Shown here: one piece after another, positions 21,590-32,839 of the stretch
How the letters are laid out: each line of letters begins with the position of its first letter
Numbering within the stretch: the first letter of the stretch is position 1
From: Ariolimax columbianus
Lineage: Eukaryota; Mollusca; Gastropoda; Stylommatophora; Arionidae
DNA: 64,000 nucleotides
Direction: 5' to 3'
Assembly (NCBI GenBank): GCA_036924085.1
Contig: JAVGWX010000003.1
Coordinates: 130,197,023 to 130,261,022 of the forward strand
Notes under the pieces: model-generated
The model's input: only the letters and a program-made list of their open reading frames with translations
Databases searched by the model: none
What the model was told of the DNA's origin: nothing
Made by a program: the position numbers and the translations under genes

Positions 21590-22500
21590 TTCTTATTAGC
21601 ACAACTTCAAGCAAAACACCTTCACTAATTATGTTCTCGTTGCCGACACCACTTCAAACAAAACACCCTCGCTAATTATGTTCTTCTTATTAGCACTACT
21701 TCAAACAAAACACCTCACCAATTTTGTATCCTTATTAAAACTACTTCAAACAAAACATCCTCACCAATTATAGTATTCCTATTAGCACTACTTCAAACAA
21801 AACACCCTCACCAATTCTTTTCTCGTTAGTACCCCCACGTTAAACAACTCACCCTCACCAATTATGTTCTCCTTATTGGTATCACTTCAGCAAAAACACC
21901 CTCATCAATTATGTCCTCGCTGTTGGCATCAGTTCAAGCAAAATACATTCACCAATTTTGTTCTCGTTAATGACACCAGTTCAAGACAAACACCAACACC
22001 AATTATGTCCTCACTGTTGGCATCAGTTCAAGCAAAATACATTCACCAATTTTGTTCTCGTTAATGACACCAGTTCAAGACAAACACCAACACCAATTAT
22101 GTCCTCGCTGTTGGCATCAGTTCAAGCAAAACACCTTCACCAATTTTGTTTTCGTTACTGACACCAGTTCAAGCAAAATACATTCACCAATTTTGTTCTC
22201 GTTACTGACACCAGTTCAAGCAAAACACCTTCCCCAATTATGTTTTCGTTACTGACATCAGTTCAAACAAAACACCTTCCCCAATTATGTTTTCGTTACT
22301 GACATCAGTTCAAACAAAACACCTTCACCAATTATGTTCTCGTTACTGACATCAGTTCAAGCAAAACACCTTCACCAATTAATGTTCTCGTTACTGACAT
22401 CAGTTTAAGCAAAACACATTCACCAATTATGTTCTCGTTACTGACACAAGTTCAAGCAAAATACATACACCAATTATGTTCTCCTTATTAGTATCAATTC
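21590..22500. repeat. Minisatellite, 47-bp unit, about 19 copies
   Basis: The unit is AATTATGTTCTCGTTACTGA, CATCAGTTCAAGCAAAACAC then CTTCACC. Units vary in a patterned way: an 'AATTTTG...GTTAATGACACCAG' subtype alternates with an 'AATTATG...GCTGTTGGCATCAG' subtype at 21900-22140, a 94-bp higher-order repeat. No open frame of interest. Confidence 0.95.
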
Positions 22501-23151
22501 AAGAAATCATTCTCATCAATCCCCGAACGGCCCATTTGGTACCGTTATCCATGCCACACGCAAATATACTGATCAATAATTCTGTCACTCTTCATTTAGC
22601 TCTAGGAGCTGTGGTTTACTAAATGTCATTATTTTGCCTCTGACACATATATGTGAGGCCATGTTTGCATTTGGTTAAAACATGAATGTTGCAGCCTTAA
22701 CTGCGATGAGTGTGTCTCCTAGTGTTAATATGACGCCTATCCCCACACGAGATTTGAAAACGAGATTTTTATAGCAATCATTGTGACAACTATTCTGACT
22801 CTAGCTGTGACCTTTGTTGCGGAAATACATATGACTTTATTTTTCTTTGGCTAGAGTTACCAATTCCAGTGTGTTACAAATTTGAAAAGCAATACCAACA
22901 GAAAAGTCTAAATTTATCATAATGGCAATTAAACATTTTTGTCACAATTTACTTTTTTAAATATGCAAATAAGAAATATTTGATAAAAGTTGACACGTTG
23001 ACTGTGCAATGTAGATAAAGTGGCATCATTTTGTAGCCTTGATCTTGATCAGTTTATAGAAATGGGATGTACATTCCTGAAGAGAAAAGCACTGATACAA
23101 GAGTTCATCCTTATATATAAACACACGAATAACATTACCAATCTTACTCTT

Positions 23152-23155
<4 letters not shown>
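22501..23155. other. No recognisable feature
   Basis: AT-rich, apparently single-copy sequence with no domain-bearing frame. Confidence 0.5.

Positions 23156-23197
<42 letters not shown>
23156..23197. repeat. (GA)n microsatellite
   Basis: About 19 GA units preceded by a short CACACA run. A G-rich patch with a 9-G run (about 23286-23294) lies nearby. Confidence 0.96.
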
Positions 23198-23198
<1 letters not shown>

Positions 23199-23454
23199 CT
23201 TAATCACTTATGTATAAATAGATCAAGGAATAGAACGAATGACTTCTAACTATTGTATAGTTAGGATTTGGACCGGGGTGGAGGAGGGGGGGGGGAGGTG
23301 GTGTAGGGCAGGGGAGGAAGCAGATATGCCAGCCCAGCAAACACAGAACCTGTGGAGAATAAATGTCCGGTGTATAGACAGATCCAGGATCTGCTCCACG
23401 TTCCATAAGCTAGATCATTAGGTACTTAATTACAAACGTAGACGCATGCACTAT

Positions 23455-23800
23455 TCCGGTGAATATTTCAGCAGGTGTCTGTGCAAGGTCGACTTTGGGT
23501 TGGGAAATTGAAAGATCTGGCTGATGCATTTGGGCTGGGAGAAGGGATTAATCGAGAAGACAAAGTAGAAGAAATATCGGAAGATACACGAAACAATCAT
23601 TAGGCAAGCCATGTTTACACTAACATTCAAAATGAGTGTGGACGTGGAAACTTTGTGAGCATATTATTCACAATAAAATTAGCTACAAGCCGCACACATG
23701 ATATTTGGAAATGCATTATTGTATTAAAAAACAATTCCAAAATAGGATACGTGACAGTACTCTTTTATCTTTGAATTAAAAACAGTTTTAACGAAAATAA
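23455..23800 (+). repeat. Interspersed repeat Y, copy 1
   Basis: This matches the reverse complement of 36890-37225. Shared blocks include GATCTGGCTG[A/G]TGCATTTGG, GTTTACACTAACATTCAAAA and GACGTGGAAACTTT. It is not recognisable as any protein family, and the class is unknown. Confidence 0.75.
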
Positions 23801-24399
23801 TAAGCTAGAAATGGCGTAGTTCATATAAGAATTATTTCTCAGATGCAAGTTTAAAACAGCAGAAAAGTCGGAAAAGACCATGGAACAAATGAAGAAAAGA
23901 TCTTGAAATACACCACAACGATAATGAACAAATGTTGACTGATATTCAAAATACAGTGAAGTGATATGATCAATAGATGTGGGCGATAACTGGTAATTAT
24001 ATAAAAAAGAATCAAAATCCGTGTATGGAAGATGTTCAACACTTCAAATGAACGAAATATTTTGGTCATTGTTGTTGATGTATTTTTGCTTGAGTCATTT
24101 TAAAAAAGTGTCTTGCCATATGAATTGAGAATGTTCAATTTCGTTAGGGTAAATTTTTATATCGATTGTCTTATAAATTCTCAAAGAAACCTTTTGTCCC
24201 TTGCTCACTGTATCCTCAATTTGATTTCCCCTCCAATCCTACAATTTGAGTAAATTGTTACAAATTGTGTGCTTACAATTTGTAGACCATTTTCCCTATT
24301 TCAATGAGGATGTCATTTGCAGCATTTTGTATCTCTTTTATATTTATCTCGAATGCGTGTTTCTGTGTTCCAAAGATGTAACCTATCATTTCATTTAAT
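23801..24399. other. No recognisable feature
   Basis: AT-rich sequence without repeats or convincing frames. Confidence 0.5.
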
Positions 24400-24815
24400 G
24401 CTGTGACCTATCATCCAGCCGTAGAGACATCTCGTTCAGGTTTTATGACCTCTCAACCAGTACTGTAAAATCTCATTCAGCCGTAGAGACATCTCTTTCA
24501 GGTTTTATGACCTCTCAACCAGTATTGTAAACTCTCACCCAGCCGTAGAGACATCTCGTTCAGGTTTTATGACCTCTCAACCAGTATTGTAAACTCTCGT
24601 CTAGCCGTTGAGACATCTCGTTCTGGTTTTATGACCTCTCATCCAGTATTGTAAACTCTCGTCCAGCCGTAGAGACATCTCGTTCAGGTTTTATGACTTC
24701 TCAACCAGTGTTGTAAACTCTCGTCCAGCCGTTGAGACATCTCGTTCAGGTTTTATGACCTCTCAACCGGTATTGTAAACTCTCGTCCAGCCGTTGAGAC
24801 ATCTCACCCAGTCTT
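24400..24815. repeat. Minisatellite, 62-bp unit, about 6.5 copies
   Basis: GTAGAGACATCTCGTTCAGG recurs at 24421, 24483 and 24545, with close variants thereafter. The remaining part of each unit is TTTTATGACCTCTCAACCAG followed by TATTGTAAACTCTCGTCCAG. Two diverged half-units extend to about 24860. Confidence 0.94.
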
Positions 24816-25139
24816 GCGATCTCAAATCCAGTCTCTGTGACCTCTCATTCAATAGATGTGACATGTTATGCAGTGTTATGAGCATCATTCATTCAGCAGT
24901 TGGAACACTATATCATCCATAATTATGACCTTTCATCTCCCAGTGAAGTTTGTAACTAACTCATAGTTTGGAAATACCAGGCAGCCAGGAAGGAAACACG
25001 TAGGGGGTTACCATCAACAAAAGATTCTTCACTGTGAAATCTTCTATCTCTAATGATGCAAACTCAGGGCAGGGATTGGTGGCGCGATCAAATCACATGT
25101 TTGGTAGTATGATAAGTCATTGTCTTTAACAGGAGACAC

Positions 25140-26015
25140 ATCGTATTTGGTAAGATTGAAACACGCTCTATTTTACTGAGACACGCTCTAATTTAGTGAG
25201 ACAGGCACAAAGTTACTGACACGCTCTAATTTAGTGAGACACGCGGTTTCTTACTCTGACACGCTTTAATTTATGGAAAAAAGCGTTATTTTACTGAGCC
25301 ACGCTCTAATTTAGTGAGACACTTACAACGTTACTGGCATGCTCTAATTTAGTGAGACATGCACAAAGTTACTGGCACGCTCTAATTTACTGAGACAGAC
25401 ATAAAGTTACTGACACGCTGTAATCTAGTGAGATACGCACAAAGTTAGTGATACGATCTAATTTAGTGAGACATGCACAAAGACATGCTCTAATTTACTG
25501 AGACTAGCTCTATTTTACCGAGACAAGATCTAATTTACTGATACACGCTCAAACAGTGAGGCATCCACAAAGTTACTGACACGCTCTAATTTAGTGAGAC
25601 AGGTAAAAAATATACTGCCACGCTCTACATTAGTGAGACACGCGTTTTGTTTACTCTGACATGCTCTAATTTATCAAAGGAAACTTCATGTGACTTAGAC
25701 ACGCTCTAATTTAGTGAGACAGGCACAAAGTTACTCACACGCTCTAATTTAGTGAAACAGTCACAACGTTACTGACACGCTCTAATTTACTGAGACAGGC
25801 ACACAGTTACTCACACGCTCTAATTTACCGAAACAGGTACTAATTTAACAAGACACGGGTTTTTTTACTCTTACATGCTCTAGCTTACCGAAGGAAACTT
25901 TCTTTTACTGAGACACGCTCTTATTTAGTGAGACACGGACAAAGTTACTTGCACGCTTTAATTTAGTAAAACACATTAATTTACTAAGACACGCTCTAAG
26001 TTACTAACACGCTGT
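25140..26015. repeat. Degenerate satellite, about 38-40-bp unit, about 22 copies
   Basis: GACACGCTCTAATTTAGTGA alternates with GACA[C/G]GCACAAAGTTACT. Units vary in length and several carry a TTTTTTACTCTGACATGCTC variant. It is the most diverged array in the window and thus probably the oldest. 26016-26429 that follows holds nothing recognisable. Confidence 0.9.
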
Positions 26016-26429
26016 ATCCTACGAACTGTTCAACATTTCAATTCCTAATGCTATACTATGAGTTCCTCTGTTGCTGATATTCTTCAGAAATTATTAACAG
26101 TTGATGCATAAGGCCTCTATAAATAGTTTTCTTTTTGTGATGTTTTGCTTAGCTGATATTAATTGACGGTTTACTGGGTATTATCCAGGAGTGATTCTTA
26201 CAAACATGCGAGCATCGTATCTATTACTTCCAACAAACAACGTGTTTGACCCAGACTCTGCAATCATTATCCCATTAGTTAGGCAAGAAACATAAACAAG
26301 GTTAAAGTAGTCTCATATCATACGTAGCGGTAGAGATGAAATGAGATATTTCATTTTACTAGGTCTACTAGATATATAGAAGACATTTTGTGTTGATGTT
26401 TCCATCATGATACCGGAAGAGAAAAACTA

Positions 26430-26965
26430 ACGTCTGATCAGACAAACATGCTGATCATAGATGTTAGAGGAAGGTGAAACATGCTGATCAGATATGCTAG
26501 TTAGGGTCAGGTGAAACATGCTGATCATGTATGTTAGTTAGAGTCAGGTGATACATGCATGTTAGTTAGGTCAGGTAAAACATGCTGAAAATGCATGTTA
26601 GTTAGGGTCAGGTGAAGCATGCTGATCAGACCTGTTAGTTAGGGTCAGGTGAAACATGCTGATCAGACATTAGTTAGGGTCAGATAAAATACTCTGGCTA
26701 AGACCCTAACCTTGACTTTCCCATAGTTATCCATGAAAACGGGCTGTTTTGATATCGTGGTGAGGGATCGGCGTTTTCCTCATAGTAGTGAGCGATATGC
26801 GGATGAAGCCAGGCTAAGCACAAGCGTCTGGTGGACTGCGATTCACCTTTAACAGCACGATCGGGATCTGAGGAATGCAACAAAAAACAACCTCTTGATG
26901 TCTTTTTCAGGGGGCTCAAAAGAGAAAATCTACTCATTGGCATTCGATAATAACAACAACCATGA
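26430..26965 (-). repeat. Interspersed repeat X, copy 6, with expanded terminal units
   Basis: Seven or so ~38-bp units (AACATGCTGATCAGACATGT, TAGTTAGGGTCAGGTG) occupy 26430-26695. The X body follows in reverse orientation (CATAGTAGTGAGCGATATGC, TCTTTTTCAGGGGGCTCAAA) and ends in AATAACAACAACC. Other copies carry one to three of the ~38-bp units, so the terminal unit number varies between copies. Confidence 0.88.
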
Positions 26966-27695
26966 CACCCTTACGACACTATCTGGTTAAGGGTTTATTG
27001 TTATTGATTGAGCAGGTCTACTAGTAATTATGAACCTACTATATCTTGTAAGTCAGGTTTGTTCTGAATGCACGTATAAATCAGTAGTAATCCTCGTTAC
27101 CTTGATTTCTCCAATTGTAAGGCGTCCACTCATTTAAAACGGACTAAACACGCAGCATAAAGTATTATACGAATGTATCGTCATCATCCCCATCATCACT
27201 AAGGCTCGACGCTTACAGAAATCATGTGCGATAGCAGGCCGCGCTCCCTTATAGCTCAGATTTCTACATTAATGTAGTTAACATCATCACGAAAACAACT
27301 GTATACTTGAGCATTCTACTTATTATATTAACAGCCATTCCGTAGGTTGCAATAGTCATTCACTTCTCTACTTAATGTCACTCATCCTCAGTTGAAATTA
27401 TGTAGAAATCGCGTAGACGGTAGAGCTAACCACTTTAGATGTTGAAAGTACGCTAGAATGAGATGGCGACAGAAATCATAATATCGGAAGTATAAATTAT
27501 GCAAGAAAGACGTGCAGAGTAGTATGCAGAGGTATTACGATTTTCTATCGATTTATGGGACAGAATCCACAGGGGGGCACGAATGCAATGTCATGAATTA
27601 TAATTAAGAGCAAAATGAACTTACGACATCGAAGGCTATAACAATTCTAAAAGTACAGTAACGGCGCAGCTAACGACATCAGATGATATGCAAAA

Positions 27696-27696
<1 letters not shown>
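26966..27696. other. No recognisable feature (between two inverted X copies)
   Basis: AT-rich sequence with no frame of interest. It is flanked by X copies 6 and 7, whose CAA/TTG ends face inward. Confidence 0.5.

Positions 27697-27759
<63 letters not shown>
27697..27759. repeat. (TA)n microsatellite
   Basis: About 31 perfect TA units. Confidence 0.97.
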
Positions 27760-27763
<4 letters not shown>

Positions 27764-27778
27764 ACATTTCTATACATG

Positions 27779-28150
27779 TTGTTTCTGCTGTTGTTGTTGA
27801 ATACCCACAATGAGAAAGATTACTTCTTGTGCGCTCTAGAAAAAGGGCATTAAGTGATCGGTTGCAGTAGCTTTCCTCACATCATAAGAGTGCTGATGAA
27901 GGTGGAGGAAGGTCCCCCAAGTTGTGCTATGCATGGCTTTATCTGCGTGTCGGTCGCTCACTACTACATAGATCACATCGATTCCTCACCTTGCTAACCA
28001 GGCTGCTATGGAAAAGTCCGTATTCCAGGAAAACCTGCGTGGAAGTGAGATGGGGGGACTTAGTCAGTATATTTTACCTGACCCTGACTAACAGTATTCA
28101 TTCAGTATGTTTTTGCCTGACCAGACGCTGGTCTCCTCTCATCATACACA
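27779..28150 (+). repeat. Interspersed repeat X, copy 7
   Basis: It has the full block order: TTGTTTCTGCTGTTGTTGTT, AATACCCACAATGAGAAAGA, GCAGTAGCTTTCCTCACATC, CGCTCACTACTACATAGATC and CTGACCCTGACTAACAGTAT. 28151-28505 after it shows nothing recognisable. Confidence 0.88.
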
Positions 28151-28507
28151 CACAGCCTAACTACCGTTATGCTATATTACAATTACACAAGGAAGGTTTC
28201 ACCGATCAATAAACTAACAAACATTAGTATTTTGACAAACATACAAGCAGAGACAGATTACATCTTCTCCCAGCTTCTATTTTACCCTCTCTCCGATCAC
28301 ATGATGCTGAGACCAGCCGGCAAGTTTGTTTTACCTTTCTCCGCGTGCTGGTAATTCTTTTTTAAATATTTAGTTGTCTATTCTTGTCTGTCAACATATC
28401 GTTCTCTCCCTTGAAGTTGAGCAACATTCTCGCATATTCTACGACCAGGCTACATTCCGCTTATGATTGAAGATACAGCCACATCTAGGCTAAAGTACAA
28501 CAGATAT

Positions 28508-28690
28508 AGACTAAGGAAGGGTTTCGGAACTGGTCTTCTGGGTAAAAAGTGGGTTCGAATTCCACGAAATATATTTATGGGTTCCTCGGGAGATTGCCTT
28601 GGGAAAAAAAACATTCCTCCTTTACATTAAAATAGCCTGGCAATTGTGGAATGAGACCTTGAAGCTTTGTGTGTCAACGCTCAATGAATG
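28508..28690 (+). repeat. Probable tRNA-derived SINE
   Basis: GGGTTCGAATTCC at about 28551 is a near-canonical RNA polymerase III B box. An A box in the expected upstream position is degraded. Downstream, TTGCCTTGGGAAAAAAAA and a tRNA-unrelated body run to an AT-rich end. No target-site duplication was found. It is not a functional tRNA, because the acceptor arms do not pair. Confidence 0.45.
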
Positions 28691-29175
28691 TTTTATATTA
28701 TTTATTGATATAGATACGATATGATTTCCAGAGGTTTGGTTATCAATCATTGTGTCTAAACATTTATGCTGTGTAAAGATTCAAGGAATATCGATCAAAT
28801 TAATTACGGTTAGACACGATCTTGCTAGTGCATCTTGATCTATAGATACTAGACATGAACATGCAAACGAGTCTTGTCCTAAGGTATCAGAATTGTTTGA
28901 CTTGATCATGCTAACGCGTCTTGACCTGGTATCAGATTGCTTCATGATGTGTAGGTATCAGAACCACGTGCAGGAGTTCTATACCAACTTGCAATTTTTA
29001 AAAGGTTTCAGACTTTTAAAAAAATAAAGAAATTGATATAGTCTGCTCGTTGTGTACGAAACGGTGAAGCACATAGGTCTTTAAGTATTTGGAAACATAG
29101 ATAGATGTCGCCAAGTGAAAACTGTTTGTCACGTATTATTTTCAAAAGATCAGATGTACATGCATGTGTCCTCTA
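28691..29175. other. No recognisable feature
   Basis: AT-rich sequence without repeats or frames of note. Confidence 0.5.
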
Positions 29176-29690
29176 ACATGATATCGGTTGAGGTTCAATT
29201 ATCTCATAGTTTTATACGGGCTGAGGTACAATTATCCCATAGTTTGATATAGATTGAGGTACAATTATCTCATAGTTTGATATGAACTGAAGTACAATTA
29301 TCTCATAGTTTGATATGAGCCTGAGGTACAATTATCTCACAATTTGAAATGGACTGAGGTACAGTTATCTCACAGTTTGATATGGACTGAGGTACAGTTA
29401 TCTCACAGTTTGATATGGACTGAGGTACAGTTATCTCACAGTTTGTAATGGACTGAGGTACAATTGTATAATTTGATTGTGTTGTGCATTGTCATCTAGT
29501 AGTCTTATATTGGTTATACAATATATTCGCTGTAGTTTAATATGAACTGCAGTACAATTATCTCCATCTGATATTGGAGAATATTGATATACCATTTTAT
29601 ATTGGTTGCACAATTAATAATTATTACACAGTTTAATACGGACTGAACTACACTTATCTCCATCCCATATGGATGCACATTTATCTCGCA
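29176..29690. repeat. Minisatellite, 33-bp unit, about 9 good copies plus a decayed tail
   Basis: The units (GATATGGACTGAGGTACA, GTTATCTCACAGTTT) start at 29179, 29212, 29245 and 29278, exactly 33 bp apart, to about 29475. More diverged relatives run to 29690, and a further decayed stretch is visible at 31500-31580. It is one of three independent 33-bp arrays in the window. Confidence 0.93.
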
Positions 29691-29768
29691 GTCAGTGGAA
29701 GTGTACAAAATGAAAGAAACAGTAATTTTACAATGAAAGCTTCTTATTATTAATCTCATTGATCATTT

Positions 29769-30404
29769 TCATATTCCACAACTGGATGAATGAAAACAAG
29801 TAAATAATATATAATAATAAAAATACAAACGATGCACGTTATCTGCTTTCTTCTTTTGAACAATGATAGTCCAATACAGTGAGTACTGAAAAACTTGAGA
29901 AATAAATATCGATACGGAAACAATTATAGTGAAAACATTTGAAAAACATTTCACCAAAGCAGAAATTAAACATATAGATGAACTTGTCATATGTGTACAG
30001 ATACGTTGGCACGTTGTTGTTCTACACTGGGGGATATATGTTTTATACATGGTGAAAAGATGTTTTGTCCTGGGAAAGGATGTTCTGTACTGCTGGAAAG
30101 ATGTTCTGTAATGGTGGAAATATGATCTATTCTGGGGAAAATATGTTTTGTAATGGTGGAAAGATATTCTGTACTGATGGAAAGGTGTTTTGTACTGTTG
30201 GAAAGACGTTAAGTACTGATGGAAAGATGTTTTGTACTGTTGGAAAGATGTGTTGTACTGATGGAAATATGTTATGCGCTTGTAGGAAGATGTTCTGTAC
30301 TGATAGAAAGATGTTCTGTGCTTGTAGGACGATGTTCTGTACTGGTGGATAGATGTTCTGTGCTGATTAGCGAAGATTACATATTCGAAAGTGTTGAATC
30401 GCAA
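29769..30404 (-). other. 211-codon open frame produced by a 21-bp array; doubtful gene
   Basis: The frame begins MRFNTFEYVIFANQH and then repeats a seven-residue motif (HQYRTSF and variants) about fifteen times. It then runs through a hydrophobic stretch (ALVKCFSNVFTIIVSVSIFI) and ends SSSCGI. The repeated part coincides exactly with the 21-bp minisatellite. No domain, signal or homologue was recognised. The open frame is explained by the repeat period, so I treat it as non-genic. The only reason to keep it is the non-repetitive ~80-residue tail with a possible membrane segment. Confidence 0.12.
30039..30372. repeat. Minisatellite, 21-bp unit, about 15 copies
   Basis: The unit is TGTTCTGTACTGATGGAAAGA with point variants. 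The period is a multiple of three, and frames stay open on both strands. Confidence 0.95.
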
Positions 30405-30659
30405 ACATGCACGTGCAATAGAAAGTAAAGGGAAGAAATTTCAAATCTGAAATATCAATTAATAAAATGTATGAACTGGCGACCACAGCTTTTAAAAATA
30501 ACCATCTTCCTTTTCTTCTTCTACTTATTTGTCATCGGCTCGCAAATAATTGCATCTATTTTTCTCATAAGCTTGGCGTCATCGTCGTCATTCAATTCTG
30601 CCCTCAATTAGATTGAGTAGGGTCATGTTGTCACTATACACCCCTCGTGAAGTCTGCAG

Positions 30660-30975
30660 ATCTAGTTAACATGCCCACCGTTTGCTTGTTCTCCCGTATG
30701 AGCACACGTCTGCGTGTTCAATTTTTAATTTGCTGAACCGATGATATCTCAGTCTGCAATGAAATGTTCGTAGTCTGAATCGGGTAACTTGATTCCGTCT
30801 TGGCAAGTGGCAAGCTCCACTCATGTGACCGGCAGACCTGATAAACATGTTCCATCGTTTGTTTGGTCTCTCTACATGGACGCATGTCTGTATGACCAAT
30901 TTTACATTTAATGAACAAATGATTTTTCAGCCAGCAGTGACTTGTTGGCAGTCTGAACATGATCTCTCCTTGGCA
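30660..30975 (-). pseudogene. Jockey-type LINE C-terminus, internally duplicated
   Basis: The minus strand carries two versions of the same post-RNase H region in tandem. One reads FRLPTSHCWLKNHLFIKCKI, GHTDMRPCRETKQTMEHVYQ. The other reads FRLRTFHCRLRYHRFSKLKI, EHADVCSYGRTSKRW. They are offset by about 180 bp. This is the 'FRLRTGH.RL..H....CxCG' helix seen at 5255-5734. The copies have drifted apart and neither is intact. Confidence 0.72.
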
Positions 30976-31639
30976 AGGAGTGGCATGCGTCTGGTTTTAA
31001 AATAACCAATGTTTAAATGTGATAGTTATTTAATCCAAAACGTATTTACTTTGAAGTAGTACTTATGTCCTTCCACAGCGACCCACTTTCATGTACGTTT
31101 TATTTGTAAAAATGATGTAATTTCAGAGAGACCTATGTTCTTGTAGGGACAATTCTGCATACGAAGTAAAACGACGACTTCTTAAAAATTATCGCTTAAC
31201 GGAACGCACTGCCTTCGGACACCCAAAAAGACCGAGTTCAGTGAACCTGATAAGAATGCCACCATCACTGGTTTTTAAAAAGTATGTATAAAATGTATAG
31301 GAAATTATTACAATGAGTTAAACGAATATGTACAAACTAATACCCTTAATATATAATTAATATCGAACAATAAAAGTTTAAATTGTCATGTCTTCATGTG
31401 AGGTTCAAAGCCAACGAGGCGACAATGGAAAGTCACGAAACTTGAGTATGTAATTTGTTAAAACTAATTCTTACGTACGTAAGGAAAGTAATATATAGAT
31501 TTCATAGTTCAATATGAGCTCAAGTACGGTTATCTCCGTCTAATATGGGTATATACTTTCATCTCGCATTGATATCAGTTGGGAAATATAAAGAGGACTA
31601 TGGAATAAATGGGCAAGTAATAAATCATTTTAGAGCATC
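30976..31639. other. No recognisable feature
   Basis: AT-rich. 31500-31580 holds a decayed relative of the 33-bp unit at 29176-29690. Confidence 0.45.
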
Positions 31640-32660
31640 ATTAATTTAACAACAAAACATACGAAAAGCAACACATGCTTTTAAAATAACAGGAGGACGA
31701 CACAGGTGTGCTTTCACTATTGTTGCTAAACATTTATATGGACATAATAACACAGAGACCATCCGAGTAGAAACATCGAATGTGGAATGCAACATACGAA
31801 ATGAAGAGCCCAACTCATTACGTGAACTACTCCTCGCTGACAAACAAAGCTTTTACATTCAGGGACGAAGATAAACTGCAAAATCATATGATACACTTGA
31901 CACAGTCCGTGATAGATATGCTATGAAGATTAGTACATTAAAAACGTAAACTATGATGGTTAGCAGAAAACTAGGTCCACTAATTACACATGTAAACAAT
32001 ATCAAACTTAGGCAGGTCCAAGACTTCGAATGTCTAGTCAGTATGTTTTTACAAAAAGGTAAAAGGCTTGACAGAGACATTGAAACTAGATGTTAGAAAG
32101 TTTCTGTTCTGACATTTCAACTGTCACCATTGCTAAATTACCAGAACACCAGTTTGACAACGTAGTAATCGGTCAAACAAGGTCCTTTTCAAGGCATAGG
32201 AACTAAAAATGACATGGTGTGGAGGGTGTCTAACAAGAAAGCCATTTATATATCTAGGAGGGATAACAAGAAAGCCATTTGTATCACTAGGAGAGATAAC
32301 AAGAAAGCTATTTGTATCACTAGGAGGTATAACAAGAAAGCCATTTGTATCACTAGGCGGGATGACAAGAAAGCCATTTGTATCACTAGGAGGGATAACA
32401 AGAAAGCTATTTGTATCACTAGGAGGGATAACAAGAAAGCCATTTGTATCACTAGGAGGGATAATAAGAAAAATGATTACATTCGAAATATAATGAGAGC
32501 TACCTCTTGTGCTCAGCACATTTCAAAACACCAAATACGGTGATTTGATCAACTCAGGAGAATACAACCTGATCAACACACTTGGCCCAAGACAAGCAAC
32601 TTCCAGGAAGCTGGAAGGCATACGTGGGTGCAACAGACAAAGTAAAACACATTTAATATG
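31640..32660 (+). pseudogene. RTE-like reverse transcriptase with an in-frame 33-bp array
   Basis: The order of motifs is RNEEPNSLRELLLADKQ (in place of 'LLYADD'), RDRYAMKISTLKT-TMMVSRK, LGPLITHVNNIKLRQVQDFE, CLVSMFLQKGKRLDRDIETR and LTFQLSPLLNYQNT. This is the palm-to-thumb stretch of an RTE-like RT ('NNIKLRQVQEFKYLGS'). Then NKKAIYISRRDNKKAIC enters the array. After it, ITRRDNKKNDYIRN, QHISKHQIR and the remnant FDQLRRIQPDQH correspond to the normal C-terminal sequence ('TRRDRIRN..IRN...QIRWFGHL'). The protein is thus continuous on both sides of the array, and the array units are copies of its own segment. Stops elsewhere make it a pseudogene. Confidence 0.75.
32226..32475. repeat. Minisatellite, 33-bp unit, 8 copies, inside an RTE-like ORF
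   Basis: Repeat starts at 32231, 32264, 32297, 32330, 32363, 32396, 32429 and 32462 are exactly 33 bp apart. The unit (TAACAAGAAAGCCATTTGTA, TCACTAGGAGGGA) reads KAICITRRDNK in the LINE frame and is open in other frames on both strands. Copies differ by single bases. Confidence 0.97.
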
Positions 32661-32839
32661 GACAGGAGTATAGATACCTTGGCTGTGATTAGTTCATTAG
32701 CCTAGTCCCAGATGTTATGTTAAAGTTGAAGGCTAACCTGGAACAAATGATGCATGTTCTGAATAGCTGCATCACCGCTGCCAAAATATCCAAACCAGCA
32801 GCAGGAAATCGCATCAGTGTCGGTACACATTAAGTTATT

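Noticed and set aside
29769..30404. 211-codon frame considered as a repeat-containing secreted or membrane protein
   Set aside because: The repeat accounts for the open frame, the opposite strand is also open, and the start lacks a signal peptide. Kept only as a doubtful feature.
32133..32543. In-phase open frames on both strands over the 33-bp array as a gene
   Set aside because: The frame is better explained as an expansion inside an RTE-like pseudogene.
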